Shown here: positions 1 through 11,406 of the stretch, piece by piece
Position numbering within the stretch: position 1 is the stretch's first letter
Layout: every line of letters begins with the position of its first letter
DNA from: Akanthomyces muscarius
Taxonomy: Eukaryota > Ascomycota > Sordariomycetes > Hypocreales > Cordycipitaceae
DNA length: 64,000 bases
Direction of reading: 5' to 3'
NCBI RefSeq assembly: GCF_028009165.1
Contig: NC_079245.1
Span: 434,001 to 498,000 of the forward strand
Notes under the pieces: generated by a model
What the model was told of the DNA's origin: nothing
The model's database searches: none
Seen by the model: only the letters and a program-made list of their open reading frames with translations
Program-made: the position numbers and the translations under genes

Positions 1-12
1 ATTTTCAACGAT

Positions 13-177
13 TTACCACCACTGTTCTCCTCCGTGTAGATGGTGCCCTAGAAGATAGAAGTTAGCAAACGAGTGTAAATGCCAACGCGTTCTGCCTACC
101 CTGACGTTGCTGTCGTCAGCCGCGGCGGCCGAGCACCACGAAGCCAGTACTAGACCAATTGCCACGGTAGAACGCAT
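13..177 (-). CDS. small secreted protein, 5' part only (partial)
   Basis: The ATG at 177 opens a frame whose first 20 residues are a clear signal peptide (hydrophobic core IGLVLASW, then an Ala-rich cleavage site ending AAAA), followed by DDSNVRVGRT and a His/Trp-rich stretch. A TATA-like GATAAATAG on the minus strand (253-262) lies about 80 bp upstream and supports this start. The frame meets TAA at 13-15, but a good intron donor (GTAAAT, 16-11) sits exactly there, so the gene probably splices and continues beyond the left edge. About 53 residues are visible. I do not recognise a family; a small secreted protein or effector is the natural guess. The alternative is a complete 54-residue peptide. 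Confidence 0.55.
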   Translation of the reverse strand: MRSTVAIGLVLASWCSAAAADDSNVRVGRTRWHLHSFANFYLLGHHLHGGEQWW

Positions 178-3100
178 TGTAATTATCAGAGAATTGTAGA
201 TTATGGGAATGAAATGAGATGTATTCAAGATTGAGAAGGCAAAGGCATGGCGGCTATTTATCCTGTCCGTTGAGTGTGACGTGAGGGGGCTGAGCTGAAC
301 AACAATGTCTTACACAATGGCTGAAACGAATCTTGGTCCTCCAAGACCATGCATATTCTATGAAGTCTCTAAATGGGAAAATTTGTGCTGTCCGTGAGTA
401 GATGAACTGAAGCAGTCTGTCTGTACTTGACTTGTTGCTGTAACTTTAGTGACAATCAGTCATATTTATCGACACCAACGCCAACTGAAATATCATTGCC
501 AGCGCAGACTCAGAGTGTTACCTCAGCTACCGCCGCTGAAGTCCTTGCATTTACAAGCGCCTGGTGGAGATTGTCTTGACCATATCCGAGACCTGTGGAT
601 GCGCGAGCCGTATCCCATCTGAACCCATGCATCATGGTACAACAGGCTACGCAGCCACGCAGCATAGAGAAACATGAACGAAGTAAAGGAAGGAAATGAA
701 TTATTTTCCAAGCCTCCTGGTTGTGGGTGTGGGTGGACGGTTACCACTGTAGGTTCAACGAATCGCCCATGGTAATGAGATCCGTTGCCTTGGCCGAGAC
801 ATGCCGCTCCTTCACATCTGACGATGCACTGGGTCGAGGAACTGTATTTTGTCAAGAGTAGTATTCATAAGATCCAATTCAGAGCATCCTAGTTATAGGA
901 TCGGCCATTTCAACACCAATCACTGTGACGACGTGCGTGAAGAGGACAGACAGTGACACCATGTAACTAGTGCCGACGCTCAATTTCAGCGCCATATGTA
1001 AAATTTTCGCCCGTAGGAGCGAACCCATGTTACAGCTGTTGTCTAGTAGCGCGCTAGAAATAAAGTGCTTGAAGCTAAGACTGTTACGCAGTAGTGAGCT
1101 GTGCTGTGGCAAGGGGAAACGCCATCTAACTAGCCAGTGATCTAGGCCTATTCGCCGAGAACCAGGGGCTTGTGGTGTTAGGGCCAATGCAAGCTTACGC
1201 GAGAGGCGTACTGCCACAGTCTAGTCGCCGCGAACTGATCGCAACAGGAAAAGGCATGGAAAACTCAGATCGGTTAGCAACGAAGTCGATAATCATTACT
1301 ACTCAATACTACAACGAGCCATATTCGAGCCCTAGGTGTCGGTTGCTACAGAAATTTTGCCTGCCGGCCTAAAGGCTAAAGGAGCAAAGCGGTTTGGCGC
1401 ATGCACAGACTCGATCTGGTAATAGGTGGAAGTGAGAAAGACCGAATAGCGTGACATGGGCACAGCGAAGATGTAGCTTATTTTAGCTCTCAAACCAAGG
1501 CGAACATGCATGTTCCGTCCCCTAATCCTGTGGATCTGGACAGCGCAGAGAAGCAAGTACTATAAGCCCTGTTAAGTTCCTTCCCTCAATCGTGTGCCTA
1601 CGAGATGAACCCCTCTGAAGCCATGGATACAAGAGCGAGCATCTAGTTTTGTGGTTCCGCGATTCTACGGCTCGAGTACCCCGTACATTCACTCATGGGC
1701 CATTACAGGCCCGCTGAAGGCAGTAAAGCACGCTAAAGAGATTTTCCTGGGCGGCGATCGGCGGCCCAGTTGCCCAAGTCCAGGCAACGGGTTCGCCCAC
1801 CCCCCCACTGCAAATGGCGGCTGTCAGCGGCCTGACCGCTGCCAAGCCTTATTAATAGATGTCAATCTTGGAGCAGAAGAGGATTGAAATAGAAATAAAA
1901 ATAAAAATCTCAGCGCCGCCCCGGATGGCACCATCCGAGCCACAATTGAGATGAGGCGAGCAAGTGGGCTGATCATCGCCGAGAAACGAGCCCAGCACGC
2001 TGGCTCAGCGACGGTAGGACTCGCCTGTTTCCAGTTTGTATCAGATGCAAAAACGATCGCGAAAGAATGATTGCGAAGATGCTACCGGATATATACTGCG
2101 CCTGGCGTGTAATGAGGACCTCGGCACAATCAAATCCAGAGTTTCTACTCCGGGACTAAAGCACGTTGCCGCGGTCGCCCGCCTATGAAGGCACATGTAA
2201 ATCTATAAAAAAGACGCCGCAGTACGAATCAAATCCTGCAAACCCCTGAGCGGTGTCGTGGCTCGCATACAGCATACATACATGACCATCCCATCTCATG
2301 CCTCCTTCCTGTGGGTCGTGCTTGGACATTGCCTGTTCAGGCAGCGCTTGCCAAGCCAACGAGTTGGAAGAGCGCAGGATTTCTTTGTTTCAAGTCTAGC
2401 TATATATTAACAATGTATAGAGTATTGCGAATCCTTGTCCAACTCGGTTAGAGTATTATTAATATCCTAGATGGAATAGTAATATTGTGCTCTAGCAGGG
2501 CTTACGCCCCACCCGTGAGATGCGGCTTCATCGGACCGGACTTCGGCCACAGATGAAGACAGAGGGCAACCGGCCAATGGCGGAGCAAAGCTCCTCAAAG
2601 CTGAGAAGCGTGGGAAGGTCTGGTCTTCAAGGGGGAACGTTGTATGCTAGCTCTGTATGAAGTTTTGTAGTGTCTTGCCGCCAACGACCCGGCGGAGGCG
2701 TAAACACTTTCATTCTTATACCAGCTCACATGAAAATATAGCGTATATTAGAGGTGTAAGCATGAATTACAGTAAGACCGGAAACATAATGACAAGCTAG
2801 TGAGAAGCTTTACGCGGCTCGCAACGGCCTCGGGACCGCGGTAACTCAGTTAAGGACATAACTCGGGTTTCCGCCATCTTCGGCAGGATCTCAACTGCAG
2901 CAAAGTCTCCGTTACGAAATTTTTGGTAGTAGGAGAATGTAACAGTATACAGGGGTGGTGGCTACGCTTGCCCGAGTTGGGTTTAGAAGTGGCATGCGGT
3001 CGACATAAGCCAAGGCCAATGAGACCACTAATGAGCCCTGCTTCTGCCCCGAGGAAGAGACGTGCGAGAGGATTGCGTAAACGGTGCGAGTTATGGTCGA

Positions 3101-3330
3101 CGTTGCAGGCGGCAAGATAATCAGTCCGATGATTCCAACTAACACGTCGCATTGGACTACTGAACGTGAATGGTGGCGCAAGCAAGGCCCTTACCATGTC
3201 GAGTTCCCCCCGGACTCAGCCAAGTGAGCATATAAGTAGGGAGCTTATCCGACCACTCAAGTCGAGCTTTTTCTTATCAAGATACACTGTCCTTCAATAT
3301 TGCGTTTTTACTTTATTGTTATCTCTCACC
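178..3330. other. 3.1-kb stretch with no recognised gene
   Basis: Apart from the promoters of the flanking genes I see no coding region I can defend: frames are short, lack family similarity and lack matching splice sites. An AT-rich segment lies around 2395-2490. The last 110 bp hold the TATA box and pyrimidine-rich leader of the gene at 3331. Confidence 0.5.
3229..3240 (+). promoter_or_regulatory. TATA box for the gene at 3331
   Basis: CATATAAGTAGG lies about 91 bp upstream of the chosen ATG, which makes 3331 rather than any upstream start the likely first codon. The gene at 15829 has a near-identical box (TATATAAGTAGG). Confidence 0.6.
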
Positions 3331-5655
3331 ATGGGCAAGAAGCTAGCGCAACCAATGATCGTCACTAAGCCGGATGTGGTGATTGTAGGCGGCGGTGCAG
3401 GTGGCGTGGCCGTCGTTCTGCACCTTATTGAGCAAGCCAAGAAGGGACGAGTGCTTCATGAAATTGCCATCATAGAGAAGAGAGACATCCTGGGTCCCGG
3501 CCTGGCCTTCTCCACCGACTGCCATGGCACGATTCTCAACATGCACTCCGATACGATGGGCATCTACAACGAAAACCCCCGAGACTACACACAGTGGCGC
3601 AAGAGCCACGAGGACGGACCCTTTCCCTCCCGAGTAGACTATGGCACATACCTTCAAGAGCGCTGGCTACGGGCCATTGAAGAAGCGCATGGTCTTGGCA
3701 TCACGATTGCGTCCGTCCAGGCTGGCGTAACAGACATTGACCGTGTCGGGGACTCCTGCTTCATGGTCACGCTCGACAATCAAAGCACCCTGACCGCCCA
3801 CTCGGTCGTCCTCGCCCTCGGCAACTTTACCGGGTCGGCCAACGCCCACCTCGTCGGCAAGCCAGGCTACTACCCCAACCCGTGGCCCACCACGCAGCTC
3901 CGGGCCATCCCGCCCACGGCGCACGTCCTCGTCGTCGGCTCGCGGCTCTCGGCCGTCGACGCCGCGCTCTACCTCTCGGAGAACGGCCACCAGGGGCCCA
4001 TCACATTCATGTCGCGCAGCGGCAAGCTGCCGCGCGTGCAGGGCGACCCCGTGCCCAACCCGCGCCGCTACGTCCTGCACGAGCTCGCGCGCCAGGTCGA
4101 GGGCAACCCCAACGAGAGCCTCCTGCGCCTCACCAGCGCCCTGGTCGAGGAGATCTCGCTGGCCACCGGCGGCGACTGGAGCTGGATGCTGGAAAAGGAC
4201 TCGCCGCTGGAGCAGCTCGAGACGGACCTCGCGGCCGCGCAGGAGGGCAGGGTATGCTGGCAGTCTATCCTCAACGGCACCGCCCCGGTGATTGAGAGAT
4301 ACTGGAACTCACTGTCGCCGACGAGTCAGCAGCTCTTCATGGAGAAGTTCAACAGTGCTTGGATGACGTACCGTCATGCGATGCCCGTCAAGAATGCCAA
4401 GCGTGTTCTCAACCTGCTCAAAAAGTCCCAGCTTCAGGTCGTGCGAGGCGACAGTATCTCTTGGGACGGCATTTTCAAGGCCAAGACCTCGGCCGGTGTC
4501 CTGGAGACCCCGTATGTCGTCGAGGCTACTGGTCAAGAGAGCCACTTCAACCGCATCAACTCTCCCCTGCTCAAGTCGGCGGTTGCCAAGGGCCTGCTGA
4601 CGCCGCACGCCGCCGGTGGAGTCGTGGTCGATTTCCAGAGCCTGCAAGCATCAAAGGGCCTTTACGTCATGGGATCACTGACAAGAGGCACTCACTTCTA
4701 TGTCAGCGCCACGGATCGTGTGGCCGCCCACGCGTCCCGCATCGCAAAGTCGCTCACCTCGGAGCCATTCTCCTCCCATCTACACACTGCCATCTTTGTC
4801 GGCGGCGACCTTGTCTCTCATCTAATGGCCAGTAAGCTGGTCCCCGAGCTCATCCAAGCCGGCCACGTACCATATCTATTCCTGGCATCCTCATCTGCTT
4901 CCGAGTCCAAGAAGCAAAAGGGGGCTCTCTCCGAGTTCCCCGAGCTTGCTTTTTTCGAGAACGAGCTGTTGCAGAATCATGTCATTCCCTACTTCAAAGA
5001 CAAGAACGCAGAGGATGCCAAGAGCCCGACTGTCCGCCAATTAGCCACGAAGTACGGCATCTTGGTGCAGCAGCTTCCTGCGCCTGGCGACAAGTCATTT
5101 GCCGAGACTATGAGCAAGCATCACATTGACGTCGGCTTGTCCCTCATCTCTACCGATATTTCCAGCGACGACGTCTTGGGATACTTTTCCAACGGCAAGA
5201 AGCTCCTGCACCTACACTCGGAGAACCTGTCGTCGTACCGCGGCGTCATGTCCGCCGCCCGCGCGATGAAGAACAAGGAGAGCCACTTCATCTACTCTCT
5301 CCGTGAGATGAAGCAAAACACCACTCTCGGTTCTGTCATTGACGTTCGCAAGCATGCGATTGATTACTCCAAGTCCACGCTCGCCTGCATGAACGACGTG
5401 TACGCTCTCGGCATCGACATGACCCTAAGCGCGGTGGGCAAAATCGCCCGCGGCGAGGACCTCGGTGCTGTAAACTCCGTCGACGAGAGCGACGTGCCTA
5501 GCCGTCCATCCAAAGAGGAGCTGGACGAGTACGCCGCCAGCATCGTCCAGATCTTGGTTGATTCGTTCGCCTCGACACAAAAGAAGGACGATTTCCAGTC
5601 ACATATCCTGGGAGTCGTTAGGGAGTGGTCGGACAAGAACTATGCCCAGGCATGA
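3331..5655 (+). CDS. FAD/NAD(P)-binding oxidoreductase fused to a formyltransferase-like domain
   Basis: One exon, 774 aa. The start sits in CACCATGG, about 90 bp after a TATA box. The N-terminal half (about 1-515) is an FAD/NAD(P)-binding protein of the NAD_binding_9 kind, related to flavin N-monooxygenases: dinucleotide motif VVIVGGGAGG (about 16-25), GPGLAF, a second Rossmann segment VLVVGSRLSAVDAAL (about 199-213) and an EATG-type motif. The C-terminal part (about 525-774) resembles the formyl_trans_N fold: KLLHLHSENLSSYRG (624-638) lines up with the INIHPSLLPKYRG block of methionyl-tRNA and sugar formyltransferases. In that block the catalytic Asn position is His627; His629 is kept; the later Asp position appears to be Thr665. 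The second half may therefore be inactive or altered. An oxidation/N-acylation function is inference; the substrate is unknown. Confidence 0.8.
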   Translation: MGKKLAQPMIVTKPDVVIVGGGAGGVAVVLHLIEQAKKGRVLHEIAIIEKRDILGPGLAFSTDCHGTILNMHSDTMGIYNENPRDYTQWRKSHEDGPFPSRVDYGTYLQERWLRAIEEAHGLGITIASVQAGVTDIDRVGDSCFMVTLDNQSTLTAHSVVLALGNFTGSANAHLVGKPGYYPNPWPTTQLRAIPPTAHVLVVGSRLSAVDAALYLSENGHQGPITFMSRSGKLPRVQGDPVPNPRRYVLHELARQVEGNPNESLLRLTSALVEEISLATGGDWSWMLEKDSPLEQLETDLAAAQEGRVCWQSILNGTAPVIERYWNSLSPTSQQLFMEKFNSAWMTYRHAMPVKNAKRVLNLLKKSQLQVVRGDSISWDGIFKAKTSAGVLETPYVVEATGQESHFNRINSPLLKSAVAKGLLTPHAAGGVVVDFQSLQASKGLYVMGSLTRGTHFYVSATDRVAAHASRIAKSLTSEPFSSHLHTAIFVGGDLVSHLMASKLVPELIQAGHVPYLFLASSSASESKKQKGALSEFPELAFFENELLQNHVIPYFKDKNAEDAKSPTVRQLATKYGILVQQLPAPGDKSFAETMSKHHIDVGLSLISTDISSDDVLGYFSNGKKLLHLHSENLSSYRGVMSAARAMKNKESHFIYSLREMKQNTTLGSVIDVRKHAIDYSKSTLACMNDVYALGIDMTLSAVGKIARGEDLGAVNSVDESDVPSRPSKEELDEYAASIVQILVDSFASTQKKDDFQSHILGVVREWSDKNYAQA

Positions 5656-6740
5656 GCTTGCCCTAGGGATGGTTTTCATTTATCTCTGCATGGCGAAGGA
5701 AAAAAATTGTCTAGTTCTTTGCGTGTCTAGTTGCGTTTGGGTTGGGTACATTTTATAAACATAGTTTCCCGCGCTTGATTTGTATTTCTTGTAATCCGTG
5801 GCCGTCCACGAAATCACTAACACAATATCGCTAAAGGAGACACTAAACTCGTGGTGCGACCAGCCTAGGAGAGCTCCACAGATCTTGCTCCGATCTTGGC
5901 CATGAGGCAGAACGCGCGCGCCGCGAGAAAAACCCATTTCAACTTGAAGAATGGGAAATCAGGACACCGCGTTTGCATGTATTTCCATGCACAAGAAATT
6001 CTAATTTCATGGTCGCGAAATCGTAGACCGTTCCTAGCTCGCTACCGCTCGGACGGTAGCGCACATAAGCGTAGCGTATTGGTCTTGTAGGTGGGCGCAG
6101 CGATTGTTCCCTTGGCCATGATGCCTTGTTTACTTGCCATGTTCAGTGCAACATCTGCCGAGTTTTGCCTTTTTTTCCCCGGCGAATGTATCAGCCCTCC
6201 AAGTCAACACATTCCGTACGTGTAATCCCTGCGCCGACAGCCGGAGTGCCGGTAAGGAGGACGCACGTTCGAAGACTGACACCTACTCGAGGTTCTGTTT
6301 TGTATTTAGACCCAAAAGTTCTTTTCGGAACGCGTAAGCTGTAGAAAGGTCACGCGCGAAATATGCCTCTCGGCAACCGTTGCAAGTCACATCACCTCGT
6401 CCGTGCCTTGCCTGGTCTTAACCTATCCTCGTATTAACGACGTATTAAGTCGCAAAGCTGGGTTGCCTCTTTAGGAAGAATGGCCCCACCTTTTCCTGCG
6501 TGTCCAACTTCCGCGTATTTAGGGACATGACAATGTCAAAAACCTGGCAAAAAATGAACAAAAATAGAAACAATTGAAGTCAAGACCCCGATAGACATAG
6601 TTGGCAATTAAAATAGAGAAACATGTTACAAAAGTATTAGAACTAGCTAGCCCGCTCCTTTAATCAGGTATAAACTTCATCACTACACTCGCTACCTCCT
6701 CCTGCCCGTCTCTGCAGCTCTCCCAGCTCAACTAGCAAGA
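5656..6740. other. intergenic region, 1.1 kb
   Basis: No gene recognised. It contains a perfect 8-bp inverted repeat, CGCTACCG-N6-CGGTAGCG (6040-6061). The last 120 bp are a pyrimidine-rich fungal promoter with a weak TATA-like GTATAAAC near 6668. Confidence 0.5.
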
Positions 6741-7689
6741 ATGCCTACCCTCGAGCTTCACAATGGCTATCCGCTCTGGCACTATATTCCCAACCGGCCT
6801 GCAGCCGTCATCTTTGTTGTTCTTTTTGCGTGCGCGACAGCGTACCATACCTTTGTGCTGTTCAAGCACCGACTTTGGTTCTGCCTACCATTTGTCATTG
6901 GCGGTTTCTGTAATTATGCCCCTTACTCACTCGAAACTGGAGGGACTTCGCTCTAAATTATAAGAAGTCTCTACTAACCATATCCAATTAGTTGAAACTA
7001 TTGGTTATGTCGGCCGGTTCCTCGCCTACGACAAGACGGGCGAGCTGATTCCCTACATGCTCCAGTCCATCTTCCTCCTACTTGCACCGATTCTCTTTGC
7101 GGCTTCGTTATACATGACCCTCGGTCGCGTGATCCGCGCCGTTGACGGCGAGCAATTCTCCATGATCCGTTCGAAATGGATCACCGCGATTTTCGTCACG
7201 GGCGACGTTGTCAGTTTCATGATCCAAGGTGGTGGAGCGGGTATTCTGGTCAAGGCCGACTCTGCCAGCAGCCAGAACACAGGCCAGAACATCATCATTA
7301 GTGGCCTCATCTTCCAGATTCTCATCTTTGGCATTTTCTGCGTGGTGTCCCTCTCTTTTCATCTTCGATTCGTGAGAAAGGGGCTTGTGAACTGCTACTT
7401 GGACATTCCCTGGAGCTCTGTCCTCGCCATGCTCTACGCCACCTCTGGACTGGTCATGCTTCGAAACATCTTTCGCGTCGTCGAATACGCCATGGGGCAG
7501 GACGGCTATCTTTTGTCGACTGAGTGGTGCGTATACGTTTTTGACGGCGTTCTCATGTTTCTAGCCGTGGCCTTATTCGCCACTAGATATCCGAACCGAC
7601 TCTATCCCCGGGACCGAGCGGACACGGCGATGGAACTTATAGACCCTGTCGAGCAGCGGAAAGATCGTGACGCAGAGTTCTCTGTTTAG
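6741..7689 (+). CDS. RTA1-like membrane protein (lipid-translocating exporter family)
   Basis: Two exons, 6741-6909 and 6992-7689, 288 aa. The intron has GTAATT, branch CTAAC and TTAG; joining it produces GGFFETIGYVGRF, the family's conserved (F/C)E-x-IGY-x-x-R signature, which supports the junction. The protein has about seven hydrophobic segments with a short N-terminus (WHYIPNRPAA) and a charged C-terminal tail (EQRKDRDAEF), as in yeast Rta1/Rsb1 proteins. Those act at the plasma membrane in sphingoid-base export and drug tolerance. The substrate here is unknown. A Zn2Cys6 factor follows on the same strand after 459 bp and could be its regulator, which is only a guess from position. Confidence 0.9.
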
Positions 7690-8148
7690 GTTCCTGCTAT
7701 GGGTTTTTTTCGCTGGGAAATACTCGGACGGGTACTTCATTGTCGCTAGACTAGTACTCACTGCTACAGCAGAAAATTAGTTTTAGAGTCAGATATTAAA
7801 ATTGATGGTATTCTCAGCCCCCATATGGATTTCTGGCCTTCCTGGCAGAGCTACTTTAGCTAACTAACGTTAGAGCATTCAGCGTTCCCGAGATGTGGCC
7901 CGGGCGGCGGCCATGCCGATGGATCTAGTCATTTCAAGCCTTTCTCAAACTTAGAAGTCAATTGTCGTTTTTCTCCAGAGAGGTCCATCTTTTCAAAGTA
8001 ATGCCGATAACGCTAGGGCGAAGCACCAAGAAGTGTACACGCCCGTATTCCGGCATTTCCCCACCGGGCGCGCACTGGTGAATTTTGCCAGCGCCGGCAC
8101 CACCACTTCCGTGTATTCGTATTTTCTTCCTACAACGCCCGCCGCCCA
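7690..8148. other. intergenic spacer between RTA1-like gene and Zn2Cys6 factor
   Basis: 459 bp with no gene; terminator of the upstream gene and promoter of the downstream one. Confidence 0.5.
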
Positions 8149-9455
8149 ATGACACGAAAATCACACAAGAAATCCCGAAACGGCTGTGTCGAGTGTAAGA
8201 GGCGTCATATCAAGGTCGGTTTACTAACTGTCCGCGCAGTCTCACTCGCATTTACTGACAGAGGCATCAGTGCGATGAAGCGAAGCCGCAGTGCACCAAC
8301 TGCGTCGTCGTCGAGCGGACCTGCGAATACGCAGCAATACGGCGTCGCAAACCCAGCCAGGCGCAGCAGCAGAGGCGGGACGCGCCATGGAAATCTGTTG
8401 ATCATAATACGCCCCAAACACAGGCGGCCCACACTCCTGGGACAATCTCAGAATGTGCCGTCCCGTCTGATAACGTGGTCGCTACCACGGTGACCACGCC
8501 AGGGCAGGGCGCCTCGACTACTCCGTTGCCTGGGCACGGTCATACGTCAGATCCGGACACACCCATCAATCTACATCACATGCGCCTGATTCTTCATTTT
8601 TCTCTATCGACCGCTGTTCCAGAGATCCCCGACCATCTCGCCAAAGGTGGCACCGAGCTCGTGCTGCGACTTGCCCTGGAAACGCCCTATCTCCTCCATC
8701 AAGTCCTGGCTGTGTCCGCCCGACACCTGGCCCATCTGCATCCCGACGACTTCCAATTCTTTTACAGCCAGGCCATCAAGTTTCAGACCAAGGCGATCGA
8801 AGGCTTCAGCGCTTCGCAACCGCTCGGCAGCGACGCCTGCATGCCCGCCGTCCTCTTCTCGTCCATTCTTTCCCGCCACTCGCTGGTGGACACGCTCAAC
8901 ACCCGACCAAGAGGCTTCGCAGAGTTCCTCGACAGCTTTGTGCAGTGCGCGCAGCTGTACAGGGGCGTACGGGCCGTCGTGGCCGGCGTGTCTTGGTCAA
9001 GCCTGCTCGAGTCGGAGCTTGCGCCGTTCCTCAAATGGGGAATGAGTAATTCGGATGCGGTGACACACGGGCATGAATGCGACCAGCTCCTGCGTCTTCT
9101 GGCGATTACGCCAGGGCTAGATCCTGTGTCCCGCGAGTCTTGCCGCACGGCGGTGCACCATCTCCAGATCGGCTTTGACGACTTGGCCAACCGTAGGCCC
9201 GACAAGAACCCGTATCGGATGCTCTCTACCTGGAATGTGTTTCTTCCGGACGAGTTTGTAGATTTGCTTGGCCGACATCACCCTGCGGCGGCTGCCGTTA
9301 TGGGCTGGTATGCGGTGCTGCTGCATCACGGTCGCCATATGTGGCAGGTTGGCGATGCCGGTGCCTTCATTCTAGCTTCTTTGGTCGAATTTCTGGGGAT
9401 GGAATGGTCGCATTGGCTGGAGTGGCCGCAGTCAATTATTGAGTCTGAATCCTGA
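8149..9455 (+). CDS. Zn(II)2Cys6 transcription factor
   Basis: Two exons, 8149-8214 and 8271-9455, 416 aa. The 56-nt intron splits the zinc cluster, a common place in fungi. Once joined, the cluster is complete: C13, C16, C23, C30, C33, C40 with basic KRRHIK between. After a Pro/Thr/Gln-rich linker comes a helical region starting NLHHMRLILHFSLST, typical of the C6 factors annotated as sterol-uptake-control-like (Upc2-like C-terminal region); here it covers about 145-416. Nuclear DNA binding to CGG half sites is expected from the family. The target is unknown; the RTA1-like gene 459 bp upstream is a candidate because Upc2-type factors control lipid and drug-response genes, but nothing in the sequence proves it. 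Confidence 0.9.
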
Positions 9456-10117
9456 ATTTAATTGTAAGGCCTACGTTGGGCTACTTGATAGCGACGCCGA
9501 AGCATCGACGCATCCGAACCACGGCTAGATAAAACACACGCGATACCGGAAATTTCTAAAGAATTGACATTATTTAATTTGAATGAAGCCAGACTATCTA
9601 CCCTATGTCAAAGATTTATCCAGCAGTTTCAGAATGAGGAGGCTTCGTAGGCGAGTCCCAATTACCTGGGGTAATTAATAGCTACCCTGAAGGAAGCAGC
9701 AGAGAAGGGACTTCGCAACATGGTGAAAATTAGCCCGGTGCTCAGATGTGCAGATTTTTATCTCGCGTCCTTTCTGCTCCCGCAGCAATAGGGGAAATAA
9801 CAATAGAATTCAGAGCTCAGAATTGTCTTTGCCATACTGCAATTCTGCTGCTGCGAATATCCGTACCGTGAGTGGGTCAGCCGCAAATCCGATGCTAGCT
9901 TCGATGGGCGCACGCGGTGAGACCCAGACATAAGCTGATGCAACATCCATTGAGCTGGGCATCAACAGCTCGCTACCCATCGACTCGACCGTCCCTGTAA
10001 CCACTTGCTGGGATCCCTTTACCTCGGCCATTGCTGTGGCGGCTGCTGCACCTTTCAACAAGAATCACAGTCCCAGTCTATGACAGGGGTAGCACACTGA
10101 TTTATCGGGCGCTAGAC
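9456..10117. other. intergenic region, 0.66 kb
   Basis: No convincing gene. A minus-strand open frame at 9810-10061 has no recognisable family and overlaps the promoter of the secreted protein at 10118. Confidence 0.45.
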
Positions 10118-11340
10118 ATGCAGCCGAACCTCGGCCTGCTTCCCTGCCTCTTCTTTGCTTCATTGGCGGTGAGCGGGCTACTATTTGACTGTCAAATTTT
10201 GAATTGCATCACTGACTCAAACTGACGCGGCAGCTTGGAATCATGACACAGCTCGCCCAGCGTGGCGACATTGAAGACTACGTGGCCACCTTTCGCGAGC
10301 AGATCCCCCTCCACGATGGCATCGTCCCAGGGCGCAAAAATGTCAAGACGGCGTTTCTACCCTCAGTGCCCGCCGCAAACGAGGATCTCTCACGCGCTGT
10401 GACGTTTGCACGCCGCGGAGACTTGGATTCAGCTCGTGCCATTGCCGCACTCTACGCGTACGTGGTCGTTGAGTACCAAGACATCGGCCAAGGTCGCAAT
10501 CGTGACTATTTGATACTACGCGAGGAGGCCGATGAGCGTGGCGCTTGCAGAAGGAACTGGGGAATGTTCGTTTTCGCAAAATTTGGACCAAGAGGCAGCT
10601 CCTACGGCACGCCACTCTCGATACAGGTTCCGCACCCCCTGTTCGACATGAACACGCCTGAGCTAGGGATCAGAGCCTTTATCGAAACAAACGCAGATTC
10701 CTTCTTCATCGCCGGCATTCATCGATACAGTACCGAGGCCGCAAAGACATCATCCACATGGTCCAACGCGACCTCGTCCGACATGGCGCACAATGAGCAC
10801 AGTTTATTCCTTCAATTGGCAGAAGACTTTACGCGACCCGCTGCGTTCAACCGTTATCGCGGACTGCGCGCTACCACTGTAATCCAGATCCACGGCTTCG
10901 GGAACAGTGACATGGAGGATGGAAAGTGGACGTATAACCCCAAGCGCACATATCCTCAAATCATCCTCAGCAATGGCGACGAGTCATTGCAAGGGAAGCG
11001 CGTCGCGATACTCGACATGCTGTCGCACGAGTTTTGGAAGCGTGCATCGGCCGGCAACGATCAGAAAATGACGACAGGAGTCTACAATGGATGGGAGTTT
11101 GGCGATCTTGGCGCGACTGGGAATATTGTCGGGAGGTGCATTCGTGCGAGAGGCGACGGCTCGACGTTTATTCACATTGAGACGGATCCTTCGATTCGGG
11201 TTACTGATGGCTGGGCAAAAGTAAGGCAGATAGATGCGCGCGCAGACCGCGCAGAGAAATATCGCCGGTTCGGCCGTACGCTGCGGCTGGTCCTGACGGC
11301 AGACGACGGCCCGGCGCAATTCATTGTACAGAAGCTGTAG
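10118..11340 (+). CDS. secreted conserved protein of unknown function, possibly a metallohydrolase
   Basis: Two exons, 10118-10168 and 10234-11340, 385 aa. The short first exon encodes a signal peptide core (LGLLPCLFFASLALGI), so an ATG-only start at 10243 would lose the secretion signal. I do not recognise a named family. The body carries widely spaced polar motifs set in beta-like context: VPHPLFDMNTPE (H151, D155), AGIHR (H180), DMAH (D200, H203) and IQIHGFGN (H237). Such a set suggests a metal-dependent hydrolase. A further block, EKYRRFGRTLRLVL, lies near the C-terminus. There are no close neighbours of related function. Sure about the gene and secretion; not about activity. Confidence 0.75.
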
Positions 11341-11406
11341 GAAACTATATCATGGCGATATATCGAATAGAATGATGTATACTATGAAATGGTTTTATTT
11401 ATTCTT

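Noticed and set aside
9810..10061. 83-codon minus-strand frame
   Set aside because: No recognisable family or promoter; sits in the promoter of the secreted protein at 10118.
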